From assembly GCF_000855665.1 (NCBI RefSeq), contig NZ_JXSS01000054.1, positions 1 to 64,000 on the forward strand: DNA of 64,000 nt, read 5' to 3'. Below the pieces are notes generated by a model. That model worked only from the letters and a program-made list of their open reading frames with translations, was not told the DNA's origin and ran no database searches. The position numbers and the translations under genes were made by a program. The stretch is from Lysobacter sp. A03 (GTDB taxonomy: Bacteria > Pseudomonadota > Gammaproteobacteria > Xanthomonadales > Xanthomonadaceae). Positions within the stretch are counted from its first letter, which is position 1, and each line of letters opens with the position of its first letter. Shown here piece after piece: positions 56,259 through 64,000 of the stretch.

Positions 56259-57025
56259 TTGGGCGCCAGACGGGTCGCCCCATCCAGGCGGATCGTCTCG
56301 CCGTTGAGGTAGGTGTTGCCGAGGATGTAGGCGACCAGGTCGGCGAACTCCTCCGGCTTGCCCAGGCGCGACGGGAAGGGGATCGTCGCGGCCAGCGATT
56401 CCTGCACCGCCTCTGGCATGCCGTCCACCATCGGGGTCCAGAACACGCCCGGGGCGATGGTCATCACGCGGATGCCGAAGCGCGAGAGCTCGCGCGCCAT
56501 TGGCAAGGTCATGCCGACCACGCCACCCTTGGACGCGGAATAGGCCGCCTGGCCGATCTGGCCCTCGTAGGCGGCCACCGAGGCGGTGTTGACGATCACG
56601 CCGCGCTCGCCGTCAACTCCCGGCTCGTTGTTCTGCATCACGTCAGCGGCCGCCTTGGCGACGTTGAAGCTGCCGACCAGGTTGACCATCACCGTGGTCT
56701 GGAAGCGCGACAAGGGCATCGGTCCGTCGCGGCCGAGCACGCGACCGGCGCCCAGAATGCCGGCGCAGTTCACGGCGACGTTGAGGCCACCAAGAAAGTC
56801 GCGCGCACTGGCGACGTTGTCCACCACAGCCGACTCGTCGGACACATCGGTGGCGAAGAAGCGGGCGTTGGCCTCACCCAGTTCGGCGACGGCCTCCGCG
56901 CCCTTGTCGGCGTTGACGTCAAACAGCGCAACCTTGGCGCCCTGACCGACCAGATGACGGGCAACGGCGAGGCCGAGGCCGGAAACGCCACCGGTGACGA
57001 TGGCGCGGGTATCGGAAAGCTTCAT
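56255..57025 (-). CDS. SDR, 3-hydroxyacyl-CoA dehydrogenase type 2-like (HSD10 family)
   Basis: 256 residues from ATG 57025. Cofactor site VTGGVSGLGLAVARHL, NCAGILG, catalytic Ser in NTASVAAYEGQIGQ and Tyr-Lys in AAYSASKGGVVGM, then IAPGVFWTPM and the C-terminal YLNGETIRLDGATRLAP block, as in HSD10 and bacterial 3-hydroxy-2-methylbutyryl-CoA dehydrogenases. It likely serves isoleucine or fatty-acid breakdown, fitting the leucine-catabolism genes upstream. It follows liuE after 98 bases. Confidence 0.9.
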   Translation of the reverse strand: MKLSDTRAIVTGGVSGLGLAVARHLVGQGAKVALFDVNADKGAEAVAELGEANARFFATDVSDESAVVDNVASARDFLGGLNVAVNCAGILGAGRVLGRDGPMPLSRFQTTVMVNLVGSFNVAKAAADVMQNNEPGVDGERGVIVNTASVAAYEGQIGQAAYSASKGGVVGMTLPMARELSRFGIRVMTIAPGVFWTPMVDGMPEAVQESLAATIPFPSRLGKPEEFADLVAYILGNTYLNGETIRLDGATRLAPK

Positions 57026-57123
57026 GGGGGGATCCTGCGGACGAAAGTCCCTGATTCTAGGCCATCCAAACGAGGACATCCCCGCCAGTCCGCCCGCCAC
57101 GCTCACCCCGATGGCCGTGCCCG

Positions 57124-58010
57124 CTAGAACGACAGCGCGCGGCCGACCTTGCTGCCGGTTTCCCGGCCCAGCAAGTTGGACAGCCACCGCCCGGTCTCCA
57201 CCAGCAACGCCAGGTCGATACCGGTCTGGACGCCCAGGCCATGCAGCATGTAGACGACGTCCTCGCTGGCAACGTTGCCGCTCGCACCCTTGGCGTACGG
57301 GCATCCGCCCACGCCCGACACGGCGGAGTCCACCACGCCGACGCCTTCCTCCAGACAGGCCAGGATGTTCGGCAGCGCCTGCCCGTAGGTGTCATGGAAA
57401 TGCACCGCGAGGGCATCCAGCGGCACCTCGGCGGCGACCGCACGCAGCATCGCGCGGGCCTTGCCCGGCGTGCCGATGCCGATGGTGTCACCCAGCGATA
57501 CCTCGTAGCAGCCCATCGCGTAGAGCTCGCGGGCGACGCGGACCACCTCGGCAACCGGCACCTCGCCCTGGTAGGGACAGCCAAGCACCGTGGACACGTA
57601 GCCGCGGACCTTGATGCCATCGGCCTTCGCGCGGGCCATCAACGGCTCGAAACGGGCCAGCGACTCGGCGATGGAGGCATTGATGTTCTTCTGGTTGAAC
57701 GCCTCGGAGGCGGCGCTGAACACCGCGATCTCTTCCACACCGACGGCCAGTGCGCGCTCGTAGCCGCGCTCGTTGGGCACCAGCACCGGATAGTGGACGC
57801 CGGGCTTGCGGGTGATGCCGGCAAACACCTCGGCGGCGTCGGCCAGTTGCGGCACCCATTTGGGGCTGACGAAGCTGGTCGCCTCAATGCTCCGCAGGCC
57901 GGTCGCCGAAAGCCGGTCGATCAGCGCGATCTTGTCGGCGGTGGCGATGATCGCCTTCTCGTTTTGCAGGCCGTCGCGCGCGCCGACCTCGACGATGCGG
58001 ACCGCGGACT

Positions 58011-58014
<4 letters not shown>
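57124..58014 (-). CDS. liuE: Hydroxymethylglutaryl-CoA lyase
   Basis: 296 residues. TIM-barrel lyase: RIVEVGARDGLQNEKA (catalytic Arg, Asp), VHFHDTYGQALPN (metal His), and the signature VSGVGGCPYAKGASGNVASE with the catalytic Cys loop. Splits HMG-CoA to acetyl-CoA and acetoacetate, the last step of leucine degradation. Overlaps liuD by four bases. Confidence 0.96.
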
Positions 58015-60014
<2,000 letters not shown>

Positions 60015-60055
60015 GGCGGGCCTCGTGGCGGCGGCTGTCTGGTGGGTCGAGGCGC

Positions 60056-60838
60056 TCACTGGCACCACGCCGGCTTGCGCTTGTCCAGGAACGCGGTAAG
60101 ACCCTCCTGGCCCTCGGGCGATACCCGCAGGCGGGCGATCAGGTCGGCGTTATCCCCGTCGTGGGTGGCGCCGTCGGTGTGCGAGGCGACCTGGCGCACC
60201 AGCGCCTTGGCCTGCGCCGACGCGATCGGTCCCGCCTTCAGCAGCAGGCCGACCTGGCGCTCCACCGCAGCGTCCAGCTCGGCGGCTTCCACGATCTCGT
60301 GCAGCAACCCCATCCGCCATGCCTGCTGTGCGCCGAAAATCTCCGCCGACGCGAACCAGCGCCTTGCCTGGCGGGTGCCGATGGCGTCGATCACGTACGG
60401 CGATATCACCGCTGGCAACAGGCCCAGCTTGCTTTCGGTAAGGCCAAACTTCGCGTCGTTGGTGCCGATGGCGATGTCGCAGCACGCGACCAGCCCGACG
60501 CCTCCACCGAACGCCGCGCCGTGGACCCGGGCAATGGTCGGCTTCGGCAGCTCGTTCAAGGTCCGCATCAGGCGCGCCAGCGCCAGCGAATCCTCCCGGT
60601 TCTCCGCCTCGCTCGCCGCCGCCATGCTGCGCATCCAGTTGAGGTCCGCGCCGGCGGAAAACGAGGCACCGGCGCCCTCCAGCACAACGACCCGGACGCT
60701 GTCATCGGCGGATAGCGCTTCGAGCGCGCCGGTGAGCGCCGCAACCAGCATCGCGTGGAATGCGTTGTGGACGTCCGGGCGATTCATGCGCAGGCGCGCC
60801 ACCGGGCCTTGGCGAACATTCAGCAACGGATTGGTCAT
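60056..60838 (-). CDS. liuC: Enoyl-CoA hydratase family, methylglutaconyl-CoA hydratase
   Basis: 260 residues. Crotonase fold: GAGASFSAGADLNWMRSM (oxyanion-hole block), ARVHGAAFGGGVGLVACCDI (second oxyanion residue and catalytic region), KFGLTESKLGLLPAVISPYV. The gene context (liuD, liuE) assigns methylglutaconyl-CoA as substrate. Starts the unit that runs leftwards to the SDR; its promoter is shared with the divergent FTR1 gene. Confidence 0.93.
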   Translation of the reverse strand: MTNPLLNVRQGPVARLRMNRPDVHNAFHAMLVAALTGALEALSADDSVRVVVLEGAGASFSAGADLNWMRSMAAASEAENREDSLALARLMRTLNELPKPTIARVHGAAFGGGVGLVACCDIAIGTNDAKFGLTESKLGLLPAVISPYVIDAIGTRQARRWFASAEIFGAQQAWRMGLLHEIVEAAELDAAVERQVGLLLKAGPIASAQAKALVRQVASHTDGATHDGDNADLIARLRVSPEGQEGLTAFLDKRKPAWCQ

Positions 60839-60962
60839 CGGAATTCGCGTGTTCGGGAAGCCGTCAATGATAGCGGGCGCGACTCCGGGACGTTGTTGGA
60901 GATGCGACCCGTTCTCATTTCTGCAGTAGAATCAAGTCTTGCCCGCCACGCGTTGCCGCCCG

Positions 60963-62885
60963 ATGCCCACTGTCCTGCGTTGCCTGCTCATCCCCTTGCT
61001 GCTGTGCCTGTCGCTGCAAGTCCATGCGTCCACCACGGATGCGCAGACTGCGTGGCGACTGCTGGATTACATCGCCGTGGATTATGCCGAGGCGGTGGCG
61101 GATGGCGAGGTCGTCGATCCGGCCGAGTTCCAGGAGATGGTGGAATTCTCCGCATCGGCGCGCGAGCGGATCCAGTCCCTCGATGCCTCGGTCGAGCAGC
61201 CGGGACTGCTGGAGCAGGCGGATCGTCTGCAGGCGGCCATCGCGGCCCACGAATCGCCCGAGCTCGTCGCCAGACTGTCACGCGGGCTCGCCAGCGATCT
61301 CATTGCCGCCTACCCGGTCCCTTTGGCACCGAAAGATCCGCCCGACATGGCCGTCGCGGCGGCCCTGTACCAGCAGCAATGCGCCAGTTGCCACGGCGAC
61401 ACCGGGGGTGGTGACGGCCCCGCCAGCGTGGGTCTTGATCCCCCGGCGATCGATTTCACCGACCGTGGCCGCGCGCGCGAGCGCAGCGTGTTCGCGCTCT
61501 ACCAGGTGATCGAGCAGGGGCTGGAAGGCACCAGCATGGTCAGTTACGCGCATCTGCCCGCGGATGAGCGCTGGGCGCTGTCGTTCTACATCGGCCAGTT
61601 CGCCTACCCCGAACCGCAGGCCGCAGCGGGGGAGAAGCTCTGGAACACGGACCTGGCGTTGCGGGCCGCGATCCCCGACCTGGCGGCACTGACCCAGGTC
61701 ACCCCGGCGGCACTGGCGCAGGAAGTGGGCGAGGAGACCGCCCAGGCCATCACCGCGTATCTTCGCCGCCATCCGGAAGCGGTGGAGGCGCCGGTCGCCG
61801 CCGAGGGACAGCTGGCATTTGCCCGCAGCCGCCTTGCCGAAAGCGTCGCCGCCTATGCCGCGGGCGACCACGCCAAGGCCCGTGACCTCGCCCTGTCGGC
61901 GTACCTGGACGGGTTCGAACCGGTCGAACCGCTTTTGGCCGCGCGCGACCGGGCGTTGATGGCGCGCATCGAGGCGGCCATGGGCGAGCTGCGCTCACGC
62001 ATCGGCTCGTCGGCCAGCGTGGAAGCGCTGCAGGAGCAGGTGCAGGTTGTCGACGCCCTGTTTGCAGAAGCCGAGCACGCGCTCGAACCGGAAATGGGCA
62101 ACAACGCGTCGGCATTCGTCGGCGCGTTCACCATCCTGTTGCGCGAAGGACTTGAGGCGCTGCTGATCCTGATTGCGATGGTCGCGTTCCTGCGCAAGGC
62201 GAACCGGACCGAGGTCATGTCCTACGTGCATGCTGGCTGGGTCAGCGCGCTGGTGGCCGGTGGCGTTACCTGGTTCGTGGCCACCTATGTGGTCAGCATC
62301 AGCGGGGCAGGTCGCGAGCTGACCGAAGGATTCGCAGCATTGTTTGCCGCCGTGGTGCTGCTGTTCGTCGGCATCTGGATGCACGGGAAGAGCCAGACCG
62401 GCGCGTGGCAGCGCTACATCAACGACAAGCTCTCGCACGCGTTGTCCAGGCGCTCGGCGTGGTTCCTGTTCGTGCTCTCGTTCGTCGTCGTTTATCGCGA
62501 GGTCTTCGAGACGGTCTTGTTCTACATCGCGCTGTGGAGCCAGGGCAATGGCATGGCGATCTTCGCAGGCGGCGGCTTGGGTGCGGTCGTGCTGGCGGTG
62601 ATCGCCGTGGCCATGCTGCGCTTCAGCCAACGGCTTCCGATCGGCCAGTTCTTCTCGATCAGCTCGATCCTGATCGCGGTCGTGGCCGTGGTCCTGGCCG
62701 GCAAGGGCATTGCGGCCCTGCAGGAAGCGGGCTGGGTGTCGGTGTCGACCCTTTCAATACCGCGCGTGGCCTTGCTGGGTATCTACCCAACCCTGCAAAG
62801 CGTGCTCGCGCAACTGGCGACGCTGGCGGTGCTGGTGGCGGGGTTCTGGTTCAACCGGCGCGCCGCAGCGTCCAGTGCCGCGTGA
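60963..62885 (+). CDS. FTR1-family iron permease fused to a c-type cytochrome
   Basis: 640 residues from ATG 60963; a TTG 24 bases earlier is possible, and the signal peptide MPTVLRCLLIPLLLCLSLQV follows the ATG. A periplasmic cytochrome c domain carries CASCH (140-144). A charged alpha-helical region follows, then the FTR1 membrane domain with ILLREGLEALLIL (REGLEA, 394-399) and a second YREVFETVLF, the two glutamate motifs that carry ferrous iron. It takes up Fe2+ coupled to oxidation by the haem domain. A Fur site was looked for; only the weak GTTCTCATTTCTGCAG at 60911 was seen. Confidence 0.93.
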   Translation: MPTVLRCLLIPLLLCLSLQVHASTTDAQTAWRLLDYIAVDYAEAVADGEVVDPAEFQEMVEFSASARERIQSLDASVEQPGLLEQADRLQAAIAAHESPELVARLSRGLASDLIAAYPVPLAPKDPPDMAVAAALYQQQCASCHGDTGGGDGPASVGLDPPAIDFTDRGRARERSVFALYQVIEQGLEGTSMVSYAHLPADERWALSFYIGQFAYPEPQAAAGEKLWNTDLALRAAIPDLAALTQVTPAALAQEVGEETAQAITAYLRRHPEAVEAPVAAEGQLAFARSRLAESVAAYAAGDHAKARDLALSAYLDGFEPVEPLLAARDRALMARIEAAMGELRSRIGSSASVEALQEQVQVVDALFAEAEHALEPEMGNNASAFVGAFTILLREGLEALLILIAMVAFLRKANRTEVMSYVHAGWVSALVAGGVTWFVATYVVSISGAGRELTEGFAALFAAVVLLFVGIWMHGKSQTGAWQRYINDKLSHALSRRSAWFLFVLSFVVVYREVFETVLFYIALWSQGNGMAIFAGGGLGAVVLAVIAVAMLRFSQRLPIGQFFSISSILIAVVAVVLAGKGIAALQEAGWVSVSTLSIPRVALLGIYPTLQSVLAQLATLAVLVAGFWFNRRAAASSAA

Positions 62886-62901
62886 ACAAGCTGCAGTATC
62901 G

Positions 62902-64000
62902 TCACGAACGTTCGGGCACGTGAGCAAGCATTCGCTTCTTTGCGTTCACCGTGTGCGGATCGTCTTCGCCCCGCGCCTTCCGCAGGGCGGTGTAGCCCGC
63001 ATCAAGCAGGCCCGACGCGGCATCAAGCTTGCCCTGCCGGGCAAGCGCGGCGCCCAACAGGCTTCGCGCCTCGGCCAGTTCCCAGTGATCTTCGGGAAGG
63101 ATTTTTTCGCGGATGCGTACTGCCTCGCCAAGTGAGTCCTCGGCCGCAGCGGGCCTGCCGGCGCGCAGATACATCTGGCCCAGGTTGAGGATCATCGATG
63201 CGGTCCATGGATGCTCCGGGCCCGCGCCCTCGCGGCAGATGGCGATCGCCTCGTGGTACAGCGGCTCGGCGCGGGTGTAATCCTCCTGTTCGCGGTAGAG
63301 GCTGGCCAGGTTGTTGAGGTTGGTGGCGATGTACGGATGGCCCGGCTTGAGGGACTTGCGACGCATGGCGAGCGCTTCCAGGTACATCGGTTCTGCCTCG
63401 CCATAGCGCTTCTGCTTGGTGAGGACAGTGGCCAGCTGGGCCATTGCGAGCGCGATCGACGGGTGCCCGCTGTCGTCATACAGCTTGCGCTTCATCGCCA
63501 GCGATTCGCGCAGCAGTGCCTCGGCTTCCGCAAAACGCTGCGTCTTGCTCAGCAGGACGCCGAGGTTGTTCAGCAGATTGGCAAGATCGGGATGGACAGG
63601 CCCCTGCAGCTCGCGCCGCTGCGCCAGCACATCACGATAGTGTTCTTCGGCCTCGTCGAATTTCCCCTGGCCCACCAGCAGCACAGCCAGGTTGTTGCGG
63701 GCGGTCATCTGCGCTTCGGGTGCGGTGGCTGCCGTCCGGGTCGCGAATGCAAGCGCTGCGCGATGCACCGACTCGGCCTCTTCCCGTTTGCCTTGACGGA
63801 CCAGGGCCGCGCCCAGGTCGTTGCGCGTGGCTGCCACCAACATCGGGTCTGGCTGCGGCTGTGCCAGTCGTTGCTCAAGCACTTGCCGAAGGAGGGTCTC
63901 AGCCTCGTCGTTCTTCCCGCGGCGCATGGCCAGCGTGGCAATCGCCTGCATCGTTTCCAGCGTTTCGGGATGACCGGTTCCGTAGCGGGTGTGTTGCACG
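62902..64000 (-). CDS. Tetratricopeptide-repeat protein, C-terminal part (5' end beyond window)
   Basis: At least 365 residues of consecutive kinesin-light-chain-type TPRs with the period of about 42 (e.g. GHPETLETMQAIATLAMRRG, PDLANLLNNLGVLLSKTQRF, GHPYIATNLNNLASLYREQE, EHPWTASMILNLGQMYLRAG). The reading frame is open to the window edge, so the N-terminus, often a protein kinase or receptor domain in xanthomonads, is not visible. Protein-protein scaffold; partner unknown. Confidence 0.9.
   Translation of the reverse strand, partial: VQHTRYGTGHPETLETMQAIATLAMRRGKNDEAETLLRQVLEQRLAQPQPDPMLVAATRNDLGAALVRQGKREEAESVHRAALAFATRTAATAPEAQMTARNNLAVLLVGQGKFDEAEEHYRDVLAQRRELQGPVHPDLANLLNNLGVLLSKTQRFAEAEALLRESLAMKRKLYDDSGHPSIALAMAQLATVLTKQKRYGEAEPMYLEALAMRRKSLKPGHPYIATNLNNLASLYREQEDYTRAEPLYHEAIAICREGAGPEHPWTASMILNLGQMYLRAGRPAAAEDSLGEAVRIREKILPEDHWELAEARSLLGAALARQGKLDAASGLLDAGYTALRKARGEDDPHTVNAKKRMLAHVPERS

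Noticed and set aside
60905-60962. Fur box before the FTR1 gene
   Set aside because: Only a weak partial match was seen; not enough to call.

Overview
The window looks like chromosome from a high-GC gammaproteobacterium of the Xanthomonadaceae/Lysobacteraceae (Lysobacter/Luteimonas/Stenotrophomonas-like). The reasons are a complete hisGDCBHAF-IE operon with bifunctional HisB and fused HisIE behind a TrpR-family repressor gene, a HisRS gene followed by a HAL-family gene, an mtnBDC cluster, and accessory genes of xanthomonad type. The assignment rests on gene content and protein similarity recalled from memory, not on a search.

The window has two halves that meet at a tRNA-Pro(CGG) gene at about 29.43-29.50 kb. 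Positions 1-29.4 kb are an accessory region: visibly lower and patchier GC, small orphan genes, insertion-sequence and phage relics, and defence-type genes. In order it holds: an IS3 OrfA start at the left edge; a small DNA-binding-like protein followed by five copies of a 15-bp palindromic repeat; a SHOCT lipoprotein-like secreted protein; a dead Type ISP restriction gene; umuDC divergent from an SRAP/HMCES gene; then a compact defence island of vsr (divergent) and dcm - MORC/MutL-like GHKL ATPase - Z1 ATPase - PD-(D/E)XK - AIPR. After this come an IS91-family transposase remnant, a stray 3' end of a ribonucleotide reductase gene, an orphan two-TM ankyrin-like gene bracketed by inverted GGGTCAGGT boxes, a NYN-domain RNase-like gene, an 808-residue orphan with cold-shock-like, nuclease-like and Cys-rich parts, a secreted DUF2235 hydrolase, a small PD-(D/E)XK-like protein, a DUF4238 protein, a deleted IS3 copy, and phage terminase/head-tail fragments. 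Four copies of a roughly 25-bp palindrome sit between genes from 20 to 27.3 kb.

Positions 29.4-64 kb are core genome, dense and GC-rich. The layout is: hisS-HAL; a 7TMR-DISM diguanylate cyclase; TrpR-like regulator plus his operon; a secreted calcineurin-like phosphoesterase; mtnBDC (methionine salvage) behind an NSS-family and an NhaC-family Na+ transporter; a NUDIX hydrolase; serA divergent from a D-2-hydroxyglutarate-dehydrogenase-like flavoprotein; DUF2388 and DUF4105 envelope genes; efpL; an SDR and liuE-liuD-liuC (leucine/isovalerate catabolism); an FTR1-cytochrome c iron permease; and the C-terminal part of a TPR protein cut by the right edge.

The accessory half works as a stacked defence/repair and mobile-element region probably inserted at the 3' end of the tRNA. 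The core half is amino-acid metabolism, with translationally coupled genes (ATGA/GTGA overlaps) throughout the his, mtn and liu clusters.
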